A stretch of 64,000 nucleotides of DNA from Castellaniella sp040276085 (GTDB lineage Bacteria > Pseudomonadota > Gammaproteobacteria > Burkholderiales > Burkholderiaceae_B), in NCBI RefSeq assembly GCF_040276085.1, contig NZ_JBELOK010000008.1, positions 1 through 64,000 of the forward strand, given 5' to 3'. The notes beneath the pieces are model-generated. The model was not told the DNA's origin, did no database searches, and saw nothing but the letters and a program-made list of their open reading frames with translations. Numbering within the stretch: the stretch's first letter is position 1; each line of letters opens with the position of its first letter. Positions 51,740 through 61,124 of this stretch are shown one piece after another. Both the position numbers and the translations under genes were made by a program.

Positions 51740-53203
51740 TCAGCGTGGCAGCTGGGATGTACCCATCAGATACTCGTCTACAGACCGCGCACATTGCCGG
51801 CCTTCGCGGATCGCCCAGACCACCAGCGATTGGCCGCGTCGCATGTCGCCAGCCGCAAATACCTTGGGCCGTGAGCTGCAGTAGTCGTCCGTGGTGGCAC
51901 GGATATTGCCTCGTGGATCGCGCTCGACACCGAAGGCATCCAGCACCGTGCGCATTGGTGAGACAAAACCCATCGCCAACAGCACGAGATCGGCCTGGAT
52001 TTCAAATTTCGAGTCTTTGACCTCGCGCATTTTCATCTGCCCAGTGGCCTTGTCCTTGAACCATTCCAGACGCGTGGCCACCAGCTTTTCCACCTTGCCG
52101 CCCTTGCCTTCAAACGCCTGGGTGCCGACGGCCCAGTCGCGCTGGCAGCCTTCTTCGTGTGAGGACGACGTGCGCAATTTGATGGGCCAGTAGGGCCACA
52201 CCAGCAGTTTGTCTTCTTCTTCGGGAGGGCGGAACATCAGCTCAAACTGTGTCACCGAGGCAGCCCCCTGGCGATTGCTGGTGCCCACGCAGTCCGAGCC
52301 GGTGTCACCGCCGCCGATAACGATCACGTGCTTGCCTTTGGCGTTGATCGGTTTGACGATCCGGTCTCCGTGGTTGACCTTGTTTTGCTGGCGCAGAAAG
52401 TCCATGGCAAAGTGCACGCCCCGCAGATCGCGTCCGGGCACGGGCAGGTCGCGAGGCTGCTCGCAGCCGCCAGACAGGACCACGGCATCGTGCTGGGCCA
52501 GCAGATCGTCCGGAGAGATGACATTCAGGCCGTCTTCTGCATGTTCGGGCAGCCCGATGTAGGTGGACGGGAAAAACTCGACCCCTTCGGCCTCCATCTG
52601 TGCCAGACGCCGGTCGATGTGGATTTTCTCGAGTTTGAAGTCGGGGATTCCATAGCGCAGCAAGCCGCCGATGCGATTGTTTTTCTCAAACACCGACACA
52701 TTGTGACCAGCACGCGCCAGTTGTTGTGCGCAGGCCAGCCCTGCGGGGCCGGAACCCACGACAGCTACCCGTTTGCCTGTTTTTCGTGCGGGTGGCTGGG
52801 GGACAACCCATCCCTCTTGCCAGCCGCGCTCGATGATGGTGTGTTCGATGGATTTGATGCCAACGGCAGTGTCGTTCAGGTTAAGCGTGCAGGCGGCCTC
52901 GCAGGGGGCGGGGCAGATGCGGCCGGTGAACTCCGGAAAGTTGTTGGTGGACAGCAGCGTGTCCAGCGCGCGCTTCCAGTCCTGCTTGTACACCAGGTCG
53001 TTCCAGTCGGGGATGATGTTGTTGACAGGACAGGCGTGAGTACAAAAAGGTACGCCGCAATCCATGCACCGGGCACCCTGTACGCGCGCTTCTTCGTCGG
53101 TAAGCGGTGAGACGAATTCCTTCCAGTGGTGCAGCCTGGACTCGGGGGCCTCGTAGGCAGGCTTGACCCGGGCAAATTCCATGAAACCAGTGATTTTTCC
53201 CAT
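51740..53203 (-). CDS. gltD: glutamate synthase (NADPH) small subunit
   Basis: 487 residues from ATG at 53203 (MGKITGFMEFARVKPAYEAP). N-terminal cysteine clusters CMDCGVPFCTHACPVNN and CPAPCEAAC bind 4Fe-4S centres. Two nucleotide-binding folds follow, with VAVVGSGPAGLACAQQLARA for FAD and VIVIGGGDTGSDCVG for NADPH. It feeds electrons to GltB for ammonia assimilation. 14 bp after gltB. Confidence 0.97.
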   Translation of the reverse strand: MGKITGFMEFARVKPAYEAPESRLHHWKEFVSPLTDEEARVQGARCMDCGVPFCTHACPVNNIIPDWNDLVYKQDWKRALDTLLSTNNFPEFTGRICPAPCEAACTLNLNDTAVGIKSIEHTIIERGWQEGWVVPQPPARKTGKRVAVVGSGPAGLACAQQLARAGHNVSVFEKNNRIGGLLRYGIPDFKLEKIHIDRRLAQMEAEGVEFFPSTYIGLPEHAEDGLNVISPDDLLAQHDAVVLSGGCEQPRDLPVPGRDLRGVHFAMDFLRQQNKVNHGDRIVKPINAKGKHVIVIGGGDTGSDCVGTSNRQGAASVTQFELMFRPPEEEDKLLVWPYWPIKLRTSSSHEEGCQRDWAVGTQAFEGKGGKVEKLVATRLEWFKDKATGQMKMREVKDSKFEIQADLVLLAMGFVSPMRTVLDAFGVERDPRGNIRATTDDYCSSRPKVFAAGDMRRGQSLVVWAIREGRQCARSVDEYLMGTSQLPR

Positions 53204-53217
53204 GATGCAATATTCCT

Positions 53218-56200
53218 TCAGGCGGCCAGATCGCGGGTCTGTGACGCTTGCCACAGTTCGCCCAGTGCGCGGCGGTATTCGGTGGGGGTGGCTTTGACAA
53301 ACGCAAGGCGTGCCTGGCCCCAGTCATCCAGTATTTCGCGTGCGCGGAAACTGCCGGTTTGGCGGAAATGGTTTTCCACCAGCCGGTGGACGATGGTTTC
53401 GTCGGTTTCACGCTCGCTTTCACGCGTCTGGTGATGCCAGTACTGGATATCGCCGGCCTGTTTCTGGGCCTCATGCGTGGGCATGGGCTCCAGCAGCACC
53501 ATATCGGTATTGCACCGTTTGGCCAGAAGATGCTCGGGATCCCAGACATAGGCAACACCGCCGGACATCCCTGCAGCAAAGTTGCGTCCTGTTTCACCCA
53601 GCACCACCACTGTGCCGCCCGTCATGTATTCGCAGCCATGGTCGCCGGTGCCTTCCACCACTGCGACGGCACCCGAGTTGCGCACGGCAAAGCGTTCGCC
53701 TGCCACACCATTGAAATATGCTTCGCCGCCGGTGGCGCCGTACAGCACCGTGTTGCCTGCGATGATGTGGTCTGGCCCGAAGCCGCGGAAATCATTGGGC
53801 GAACGCACAATCAGGCGCCCGCCGGAGAGCCCCTTGCCCACGTAGTCGTTGGCTTCGCCCACCAGATCCAGTGTGATGCCGTGGGCCAGGAACGCGCCAA
53901 AACTTTGGCCGGCAGCACCGTTGCACTGGATGTGGATGGTGTCGTCGGGCAAGCCCTCGTGGCCGTAGCGGCGAGCCACTTCGCCGGACAGCATGGCGCC
54001 GATTGTGCGGTTGCGGTTGCGTACCGGTGTGATGAACGACACTTTTTCGCCGCGATCCAGAGCAGCCTTGCTGCGCTCGATCAGTTGGTGATCGAGCGCG
54101 TGGGCCAGCCCGTGGTCTTGTGCTTCGGTGTGGTGTACGGAATCTTCAGATGTCACCTGATGGAAAATCCGGCTGAAATCCAGCCCGTGCGCTTTCCAGT
54201 GGCTGATGCCTTTGCGCATATCCAGCAAATCTACCCGGCCGATCAGTTCATCAAACGTGCGGATTCCCAGTTGCGCCATGATTTCGCGCACTTCTTCAGC
54301 CACAAAGAAGAAGTAATTCACCACGTACTCAGGCTTGCCATTAAACTTTTTGCGCAGGGTGGGATCTTGCGTCGCCACGCCCGTGGGGCAGGTGTTCAGA
54401 TGGCATTTACGCATCATCACGCAGCCTTCAACAATCAGCGGAGCCGTCGCAAAGCCGCACTCGTCGGCACCCAGCATGGCTGCGATCGCCACGTCGCGGC
54501 CAGTTTTCATCTGTCCGTCGGCCTGTACGCGGATACGGCTGCGCAAACGGTTCATCACCAGGGTTTGCTGTGTCTCGGCCAGGCCCAGCTCCCAGGGGAT
54601 GCCCACGTGCTTGATGGATGACACGGGCGAAGCACCGGTACCGCCATCGTGGCCGGCAATCACCACGTGATCAGCCTTGGCCTTGGCCACGCCTGTGGCC
54701 ACCGTGCCGACGCCCACTTCAGCCACCAGCTTCACCGAGATCGAGGCTTCCTGATTGACGTTTTTGAGGTCGTGGATAAGTTGCGCCAGATCTTCGATCG
54801 AATAAATGTCATGGTGCGGCGGGGGCGAGATCAGGCCTACGCCAGGCACCGAATAGCGCAGTTGTGCAATGTATTCCGACACCTTGTGGCCGGGCAGTTG
54901 ACCGCCCTCGCCCGGTTTGGCCCCTTGAGCCATCTTGATTTGAATCTGGTCGGCACTGCACAGGTATTCGGCGGTGACGCCGAATCGGCCCGAAGCCACC
55001 TGTTTGATGCGCGAGCGCAGGGAGTCGCCGGCTGCCAGGGGGATGTCGGCCACGATGCGGTCTTTGCCCAGTACCGATGCGATCGAGTCGCCCTTGCGGA
55101 CAGTGGGTTTGCCGGCGCGCATTTCAGCGCGATAGCGCAAGGCGTCTTCGCCGCCTTCTCCGGTGTTGGACTTGCCGCCAATGCGGTTCATGGCCACTGC
55201 CAGCGTCGTGTGCGCTTCGGTGGAGATCGACCCCAAGGACATCGCGCCTGTGGCAAACCGTTTGACGATCTCCTTGGCGGGTTCCACCTCGGACAGCGGG
55301 ATCGCCCGGGCGGGATCGACGCGGAACTCAAACAGGCCGCGCAGCGTCATGTGACGGCGGGATTGATCATTGATGAGCTGCGCATACTCCTTGAATGTGG
55401 AGTAGTTGTTGGCGCGTGTGGCATGTTGCAGCTTGGCGATGGAGTCCGGCGTCCAGAGGTGCTGTTCGCCGCGAACCCGAAACGCATAGTCGCCACCTTC
55501 GTCCAGCCGGTCGGTGAGGACGGGATCGGTGCTGAAGGCCGCCTGGTGAGAGCGCATGGCCTCTTCGGCTACCTGGAAAATATCGATGCCTTCGATGTTG
55601 CTGGGTGTGCCGCTGAAGTATTTCTTCACCAGGCTGTTGTGCAGCCCGACGGCCTCGAAAATCTGCGCACCGGTGTACGACATATAGGTTGAGATGCCCA
55701 TCTTGGACATCACTTTCTTGAGACCCTTGCCGATTGCCTTGATGTAATTTTGAGTGGCGTGCGGGATCGTTGCTTCCATGCCCGCCAGGGTTTCCAGAGC
55801 CAGCCAGGGGTGGATGGCTTCTGCACCATAGCCGGCCAGCAATGCAAAGTGGTGGGTCTCGCGCGCCGAGCCGGTTTCCACGATCAGGCCAGTCTTGGTG
55901 CGCAGCCCCGCACGGATCAAATGCTGATGGATGGCCGAGGTGGCCAGCAAGGCCGGGATCGCTACACGGTCGGCATCCACCAGGCGGTCACTGAGGAGCA
56001 GGATATTGTTGCCACTGCGCACGGCATCCGCCGCGGTGGCACACAAAGATGCCAGACAGGCTTCGATCCCTTCACGGCCCCAGACCACAGGATAAGTGAT
56101 GTCCAGTTCGCAGCAGCGGAACTTGTCGTTGGTCTGGCGGCTGATGTGGCGCAGTTGCGCCATGGCAGCCTGGTCCAGCACGGGCTGGTTGATTTCCAGC

Positions 56201-57915
56201 CGCAAGGGTGGGTTGACGTTGTTGATGTCCAGCAGATTGGGCTTGGGCCCGATGAAGGACACCAGCGACATCACCAGTTGTTCGCGTATGGGATCAATTG
56301 GTGGATTGGTCACCTGGGCAAACATTTGCCGAAAATAGTTGTAAAACGGCTTCGGGCGGTCGGAGAGCACGGTCAGGGGGGCATCGTTGCCCATCGAGCC
56401 AATCGCCTCCTGGCCAGTAGTGGCCATGGGTTCGAGGATGAACTTGAAGTCTTCCTGCGTCCATCCAAAGGCTTGCTGACGGTCCAGCAGGCTGGCGATG
56501 GGGGCGGGCGTGTCGTCGTCTTTTACGACAGGCAGGTCGTCCAGCTTCATGCGCAGCCGCTCAATCCACTGCGGGTAGGGATGCGCGTTGGCCAGTTGGG
56601 ATTTGATCTCTTCGTCTTCGATGATGCGGCCTTGCTGCAGGTCGATCAACAGCATCTTGCCCGGCTGCAGACGCCATTTCTTGACGATCCGGTGCTCGGG
56701 GATCTGCAGCGTACCGGCTTCAGAGGCCAGCACCACCAAGTTGTCGTCGGTGATCAGGTAGCGCGCGGGGCGCAGGCCATTGCGGTCGAGTGTGGCGCCG
56801 ATCTGGCGGCCATCGGTAAAGGCCACGGCGGCCGGCCCGTCCCAGGGCTCCATCATGGCGGCGTGGTACTCATAGAATGCGCGCCGGGATTCGTCCATGT
56901 CGGCGTGCTGCTCCCAGGCCTCGGGGATCATGATCATCATTGCGTGTGCCAGCGAATAGCCGGACATCACGAGCAGCTCGAGGCAGTTGTCGAACGTGGC
57001 GGTGTCGGATTGTCCTTCATAGACAATCGGATAAAGCTTGGCGAGATCGTCACCCAGCACCGCCGAGGACATCACGCCCTCGCGGGCGCGCAGCCAGTTG
57101 AAGTTACCCTTTACGGTATTGATTTCGCCATTGTGGGCAATCATCCGGTAAGGGTGCGCCAGCGGCCAGGCTGGGAAGGTGTTGGTCGAAAAGCGCTGGT
57201 GCACCAGCGCCAGGGCTGATACGGCACGCGTATCGGCCAGGTCTCGGTAGTACACCCCCACCTGGCTGGCCAGCAACAGGCCCTTGTACACCACGGTGCG
57301 TACCGAAATGGACGGCACAAAGTATTCCTGCCCGTGTGCCAGCTGCATGCGCTGGATGGCATGGCTGGCAGTCTTGCGGATGACATACAGTTTGCGTTCC
57401 AGGGCGTCGGGCACCATGATGTCCGGCCCGCGGCCAATAAACAGCTGCCGGATCACGGGCTCGCAGGCACGCACGGTGGGCGACATTTGCATGTCGTGGT
57501 CAATGGGGACATCGCGCCAGCCCAGTACGACCTGGCCCTCATCGCGCACAGCCCGCTCCAGCTCGCGCTCGCATGCCAGGCGGGAGGCCGTTTCTTTGGG
57601 CAAAAACACCATGGCCACGCCGTAGTCGTCGGGAGGCGGCAGACAGACGCCCAGGCTGGCCATTTCGTCGCGGTAGAGCTGGTCGGGGATCTGGATCAGG
57701 ATGCCGGCTCCATCGCCCATCAGTTCGTCTGCGCCCACGGCGCCCCGGTGATTCAGGTTTTCCAGAATCTTCAGCGCCTGCTGAATGATGGTGTGGCTTT
57801 TGGTGCCTTCAATGTGGGCCACAAAGCCCACGCCACAGGCGTCGTGCTCGTATTCGGGGTGGTAGAGGCCCTGGGCGGCAGGCAGGCCGGGAGGGCAATA
57901 GGCAGGGTGTGTCAT
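53218..57915 (-). CDS. gltB: glutamate synthase (NADPH) large subunit
   Basis: 1565 residues. The N-terminal glutaminase nucleophile after propeptide removal is C27 in EYEHDACGVGFVAHIEG. The synthase domain has the FMN and 3Fe-4S region with the cysteine triplet in MMRKCHLNTCPTGVATQ, and the C-terminal beta-helix with GLSGGRLIVR. It converts glutamine and 2-oxoglutarate to two glutamates. Start ATG 57915 lies near the end of an AT-rich upstream region with a TTGATA/TAACTT promoter candidate. Confidence 0.97.
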   Translation of the reverse strand: MTHPAYCPPGLPAAQGLYHPEYEHDACGVGFVAHIEGTKSHTIIQQALKILENLNHRGAVGADELMGDGAGILIQIPDQLYRDEMASLGVCLPPPDDYGVAMVFLPKETASRLACERELERAVRDEGQVVLGWRDVPIDHDMQMSPTVRACEPVIRQLFIGRGPDIMVPDALERKLYVIRKTASHAIQRMQLAHGQEYFVPSISVRTVVYKGLLLASQVGVYYRDLADTRAVSALALVHQRFSTNTFPAWPLAHPYRMIAHNGEINTVKGNFNWLRAREGVMSSAVLGDDLAKLYPIVYEGQSDTATFDNCLELLVMSGYSLAHAMMIMIPEAWEQHADMDESRRAFYEYHAAMMEPWDGPAAVAFTDGRQIGATLDRNGLRPARYLITDDNLVVLASEAGTLQIPEHRIVKKWRLQPGKMLLIDLQQGRIIEDEEIKSQLANAHPYPQWIERLRMKLDDLPVVKDDDTPAPIASLLDRQQAFGWTQEDFKFILEPMATTGQEAIGSMGNDAPLTVLSDRPKPFYNYFRQMFAQVTNPPIDPIREQLVMSLVSFIGPKPNLLDINNVNPPLRLEINQPVLDQAAMAQLRHISRQTNDKFRCCELDITYPVVWGREGIEACLASLCATAADAVRSGNNILLLSDRLVDADRVAIPALLATSAIHQHLIRAGLRTKTGLIVETGSARETHHFALLAGYGAEAIHPWLALETLAGMEATIPHATQNYIKAIGKGLKKVMSKMGISTYMSYTGAQIFEAVGLHNSLVKKYFSGTPSNIEGIDIFQVAEEAMRSHQAAFSTDPVLTDRLDEGGDYAFRVRGEQHLWTPDSIAKLQHATRANNYSTFKEYAQLINDQSRRHMTLRGLFEFRVDPARAIPLSEVEPAKEIVKRFATGAMSLGSISTEAHTTLAVAMNRIGGKSNTGEGGEDALRYRAEMRAGKPTVRKGDSIASVLGKDRIVADIPLAAGDSLRSRIKQVASGRFGVTAEYLCSADQIQIKMAQGAKPGEGGQLPGHKVSEYIAQLRYSVPGVGLISPPPHHDIYSIEDLAQLIHDLKNVNQEASISVKLVAEVGVGTVATGVAKAKADHVVIAGHDGGTGASPVSSIKHVGIPWELGLAETQQTLVMNRLRSRIRVQADGQMKTGRDVAIAAMLGADECGFATAPLIVEGCVMMRKCHLNTCPTGVATQDPTLRKKFNGKPEYVVNYFFFVAEEVREIMAQLGIRTFDELIGRVDLLDMRKGISHWKAHGLDFSRIFHQVTSEDSVHHTEAQDHGLAHALDHQLIERSKAALDRGEKVSFITPVRNRNRTIGAMLSGEVARRYGHEGLPDDTIHIQCNGAAGQSFGAFLAHGITLDLVGEANDYVGKGLSGGRLIVRSPNDFRGFGPDHIIAGNTVLYGATGGEAYFNGVAGERFAVRNSGAVAVVEGTGDHGCEYMTGGTVVVLGETGRNFAAGMSGGVAYVWDPEHLLAKRCNTDMVLLEPMPTHEAQKQAGDIQYWHHQTRESERETDETIVHRLVENHFRQTGSFRAREILDDWGQARLAFVKATPTEYRRALGELWQASQTRDLAA

Positions 57916-58039
57916 GGCAGGGCTCTTCAGGCAAAATCGCAGAGTCCACCGTCGCCGGTGGAATAAGAAAATTACGCTGTGGAGCCCTGATTCACAACAG
58001 CTTTTTTATGATGTGTCCCCTTTTATTGTGTTCAGCAGG

Positions 58040-58068
58040 AAGTTAGCATTAAATTAGGGACGTATCAA
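58040..58068 (-). promoter_or_regulatory. promoter candidate for gltBD
   Basis: On the minus strand TTGATA (58068-58063), 17-bp spacer and TAACTT (58045-58040). Expected start near 58033, leaving a leader of about 118 nt that contains a small CACCG-GCGA-CGGTG hairpin near 57950. Confidence 0.5.
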
Positions 58069-58122
58069 TAAATTTGAAAGGATTAAGTATAGACGTAGAA
58101 AACACTATTCTGTTCATGGTCA

Positions 58123-58136
58123 ATTTTGGCCAAAAT
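58123..58136. promoter_or_regulatory. 14-bp palindrome upstream of gltB
   Basis: ATTTTGGCCAAAAT is perfectly symmetrical and lies about 55 bp upstream of the gltB -35 candidate, in AT-rich DNA. It is a possible binding site for a nitrogen or amino-acid regulator. The 57916-58202 gap holds no gene. Confidence 0.4.
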
Positions 58137-58202
58137 CCCAAAAATATTGTGCTGTGTGCGGTTTGCCACATCACCCCGCAGGCGTGGATTACGCCAAGCT
58201 GA

Positions 58203-58988
58203 TTATTCATGTGCCGGCTGAAGCAATCCGTCGATCAGCACATGGGGCAGGCCTCGCGAGCAAGTTTCAACCCGCGCGTCCACCTGATAGACATCAGCCA
58301 GGGTTTTGGGGGTGATAACGGTCTTTGGCGCGCCTTGGCCCACCAGCGTGCCCGCCTGGATCAGCAGGGCGTCATCACAGCGCTGGAGTGCGATGTTCAG
58401 ATCGTGCAGCACGATCAGGGTAGTGAGCCCCTGAGTGAGGGTCTCCTGGCGCAGGAGATCCATTACATGGCACTGGTAATTCAAGTCCAGGGCAGACAAG
58501 GGTTCATCCAGAAGCAGCAGGCGTGGCGTGCGGATCAGGGCCTGTGCCAGGCCCACAAGTTGCTTTTGGCCACCCGATAGCTCGTCCAGATAGCGCATCG
58601 CCAGGTGTTCTATACCCAGCCGTACGAGCATCTGCAAAATATGCTGTGGGCTGACCTGCGGCGCCTGGGGGGCCAGATCAGATGCCCGGGCCGCCACCAT
58701 GACAGACTCAAAGACTCTCAGGTGCAGGGCCGGTGGCAGGGATTGCGGCAGGTACACCACTTGATGGGCGCGCTGCTCAAACGATAGCTTTGTGAGATTG
58801 AGATTGTTGAGCAATACTTGGCCATTGCAGGCAAGAAGACCCGCAACGGCCTTTAGCAGCGTGGATTTGCCACTGCCGTTGGGGCCCAGCACGGCCACCA
58901 GCCGGCCCGGGGCCAATGGCCCGGCGTTTAGCGGCTGGATGGCCGTATGCCGGCCGTATGCCACCGAGAGATCCTGAATCTCCAACAT
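58203..58988 (-). CDS. iron-siderophore/hemin-type ABC transporter ATP-binding protein
   Basis: 261 residues. Walker A LGPNGSGKSTLLKAVAGL, signature LSGGQKQLVGLAQALIRTP, Walker B LLLLDEPLSALD and switch region LIVLHDLNIALQ, close to the FecE/FepC group. It serves the FecCD permease gene 19 bp upstream. No solute-binding protein or TonB receptor gene is in the window, so ligand (siderophore, heme or cobalamin) is open. Confidence 0.9.
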   Translation of the reverse strand: MLEIQDLSVAYGRHTAIQPLNAGPLAPGRLVAVLGPNGSGKSTLLKAVAGLLACNGQVLLNNLNLTKLSFEQRAHQVVYLPQSLPPALHLRVFESVMVAARASDLAPQAPQVSPQHILQMLVRLGIEHLAMRYLDELSGGQKQLVGLAQALIRTPRLLLLDEPLSALDLNYQCHVMDLLRQETLTQGLTTLIVLHDLNIALQRCDDALLIQAGTLVGQGAPKTVITPKTLADVYQVDARVETCSRGLPHVLIDGLLQPAHE

Positions 58989-59007
58989 AGTTAGCGCTTG
59001 CCTGGGT

Positions 59008-60063
59008 TCATTTCACTTCTCTGCGTAAAACAACTGACAGGAAAAACGGTACCCCGATCAGTGAGGTCACGATCCCGACGGGCACGAGAACCCCTGGGAC
59101 CATATTTTTTGAGGCAATCGAGGCCAGCGACAAGATGACACCACCCACTAAAGCACTGCCAGGCAGATAAAAGCGGTGATCTTCGCCAAACAGGCGCCGG
59201 GCGATATGCGGGGCAATAAGGCCCACAAAACCAATGGTGCCCACAAACGAAACAGCGAGGGCTGCCAGGATGCTGATGCGCACCAGCGCCTTGAGCCGCA
59301 GACGTGGCACGTTGATGCCAAAGCTGGCTGCGCGATCTTCGCCCAGGCGCAGGGCGGTCAGCTTCCATGTGTCACACAGCGACCAGGGCAGCAGCAGCCC
59401 GATCACCAGCAGCAAGATCCATAGTCGGGGCCAGGATGCCCGTGTGAGGCTGCCCATCGTCCAGAACACGAGGTCTTGCAAGGCCTGAGCGCTGGCGATG
59501 AACTGCACGAGAGACACCGCCGCATTAAAAGAAAACACCAGTGCGATGCCAAACAGAATCAGACTGGAGGTGCTCATGCCACCCCAGCGGGCGACCAGAT
59601 CAAGCACGAGCGCGGACAGCAGGGCGAAGACGAAGGCGTTGACTGCAACTGCCCAGGCTTGTGGCACTCCGGGCAGGGATATGCCCAGCACAATCACCAG
59701 CGATGCGCCAAAGGCCGCCGCAGAGGAGATGCCCAGGGTAAACGGGCTGGCCAGGGGGTTGTTCAAGATGGTCTGCATCTCGCCACCCGCCAGCCCCAGC
59801 GCCAGCCCTACCGCCACGGCCATCAGTGCGGAAGGCAGGCGGATATCCCAGACAATGACGCGAAGTGTGGGGTTGGCCTGCGCAGGCTGGAACAAGGCCT
59901 GACGGAGATCTTCCCAGCCCAGGCCGGAGGGGCCAAGCGTGAAATCCGCCAGTATGGAAATCAGGATGATGAGCCCAAGCAAGGACACCAGCAGCCAGCG
60001 ACGACGCAGCAGTTGCTGATATTGCTGCATGGTGTCGGGAAGGGGGGCTGGTGCGGCGTTCAT
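59008..60063 (-). CDS. FecCD-family ABC transporter permease
   Basis: 351 residues from ATG at 60063, which overlaps the stop of the upstream transposase-like gene as ATGA. About nine or ten transmembrane helices. Family signatures include LGLAGGEMQTILNNPLASPF and FVGLIAPHIARRLFGEDHRF. Imports iron chelates or related cofactors together with the ATPase downstream. Confidence 0.93.
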   Translation of the reverse strand: MNAAPAPLPDTMQQYQQLLRRRWLLVSLLGLIILISILADFTLGPSGLGWEDLRQALFQPAQANPTLRVIVWDIRLPSALMAVAVGLALGLAGGEMQTILNNPLASPFTLGISSAAAFGASLVIVLGISLPGVPQAWAVAVNAFVFALLSALVLDLVARWGGMSTSSLILFGIALVFSFNAAVSLVQFIASAQALQDLVFWTMGSLTRASWPRLWILLLVIGLLLPWSLCDTWKLTALRLGEDRAASFGINVPRLRLKALVRISILAALAVSFVGTIGFVGLIAPHIARRLFGEDHRFYLPGSALVGGVILSLASIASKNMVPGVLVPVGIVTSLIGVPFFLSVVLRREVK

Positions 60064-60827
60064 GGGCTGACCACTTTTCTGGGCCGCCCTCTTGGGGCCG
60101 GGCTGACGCGTCGCGAGGCCAGTCGGCCCAGGTGGCTTAGAAAGATTTTCTCGCCCAGTGCCCATTGTCCGTGCAGGGCGGCTTCGATCTGGCTATTTTG
60201 TGCGGCCGTCAGGCCGGCCGTCAGGCGCTTGCGCCAGGTGGCCTGGCGGGCGAATGGCGTGTCGCCCTCTTGCCAGTAGTCGGGGTGATCCAGCAGGCAA
60301 CCCGTGAAGGCGCTTGCTTGGCCTGCATGCTCTGCGGCGGATGACCATGGCCATTGCGTGGCGTTGGCCACCAGGCCGGTTTGCGCAGCCAGCGATTCAA
60401 CCCACAGCATGGCGGGCAGTACCCAGCGGCCCGGCTCAAGCAAGGCGTTGTGATAGCGTCCGGCATATACCCGGGTGCGCAGCAGCCCGGAACCCATTCT
60501 TCGTCCCAGGGCCTGCATCAGGCGCGAGAGCGAACGGGGATCTCCGGGTGTGGCCAGCAGTGTGATGCGATCGGGTAACACCGCCCAGGCATGTATCGCC
60601 ACGGCCGGCAGGCTGCTGCCGGTAGCAGCGGATGTGATGAGTGGCGTAGGCCCGGGTGGCAGGCGCGTGGCATGGGAGAAGGTCTGTGCTTCCGCTGCCA
60701 GCCAGGTGGCAATCGTATTGAGGGCTGCCTCCGGCGTGGGCGCGTCGGCGGGCGCCAGTGCCCGGGCAAACCGGGCTTCCAGCAATTGCGGAATCCGTGG
60801 AGCATACAGACGGGGCAGGCGAGCCAT
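60060..60827 (-). CDS. domesticated IS200/RAYT-like transposase-family protein without HUH histidines
   Basis: 255 residues from ATG at 60827 (MARLPRLYAPRIPQLLEARF), the usual opening of REP-associated tyrosine transposases; an ATG at 60845 is an alternative and neither has a clear Shine-Dalgarno. The framework matches that family: LLATPGDPRSLSRLMQALGRR (residues 90-110, given here in parts: LLATPGDP, SRLMQALGRR), YAGRYHNALLEPGRWVLPAM, GLVANATQWPWSSAAEHAGQ, QWALGEKIF and PRGRPRK at the end. The catalytic HUH site, normally MPNHVHLL, reads LPDRITLL (84-91), so both histidines are gone. The tyrosine usual after GRR reads Met. Strand transfer is therefore not expected. It is translationally coupled to the FecCD permease, suggesting a retained host role, perhaps nucleic-acid binding. 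Confidence 0.82.
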   Translation of the reverse strand: MARLPRLYAPRIPQLLEARFARALAPADAPTPEAALNTIATWLAAEAQTFSHATRLPPGPTPLITSAATGSSLPAVAIHAWAVLPDRITLLATPGDPRSLSRLMQALGRRMGSGLLRTRVYAGRYHNALLEPGRWVLPAMLWVESLAAQTGLVANATQWPWSSAAEHAGQASAFTGCLLDHPDYWQEGDTPFARQATWRKRLTAGLTAAQNSQIEAALHGQWALGEKIFLSHLGRLASRRVSPAPRGRPRKVVSP

Positions 60828-60980
60828 GAGGGGCGGTGCAGCCATTGCTGGCCGAAATAGCCTAGGAAGGCTTAGATTGTATAGAACTCGACATCCGAAG
60901 TTACGTTGGATGTGCGGCGGGTGTGCTCTGTGCATGCCAGAATGATGGACGGCTTTGACTGCAGAGATCCATCAGAAACC

Positions 60981-61002
60981 AATTCAAACGATCGTTTGAA
61001 TT
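60981..61002. promoter_or_regulatory. 22-bp perfect palindrome, PsrA-type operator upstream of fadN
   Basis: The core TTCAAACGATCGTTTGAA is flanked by AA and TT, all symmetrical. CAAAC-GATC-GTTTG fits the PsrA box as I recall it (G/C-AAAC, 2-4 bases, GTTT-G/C). It overlaps the -35 box of the promoter described next, which is a typical repressor position. Confidence 0.75.
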
Positions 61003-61024
61003 TTTACTGCAAATCAGCGACAAT
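60996..61024 (+). promoter_or_regulatory. promoter candidate for fadN-thiolase
   Basis: TTGAAT (60996-61001), 17-bp spacer, GACAAT (61019-61024). The -35 lies within the palindrome. The leader to the ATG at 61125 is about 95 nt. The rest of the 60828-61124 gap shows no gene. Confidence 0.55.
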
Positions 61025-61124
61025 CGAAGAATCGGCTTTCGGATAGAGCTCCCAGCGGTCAGGGGCTGACCTGCCAAGGAGCCGCCCATCCGAACCTTCC
61101 ATCACCGAGAGAGGACACCTTATC

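Noticed and set aside
53248..57219. Several long plus-strand frames opposite gltB (for example 55750-57219 and 54649-55692)
   Set aside because: gltB is complete and unbroken on the minus strand; the plus-strand translations show no family features.
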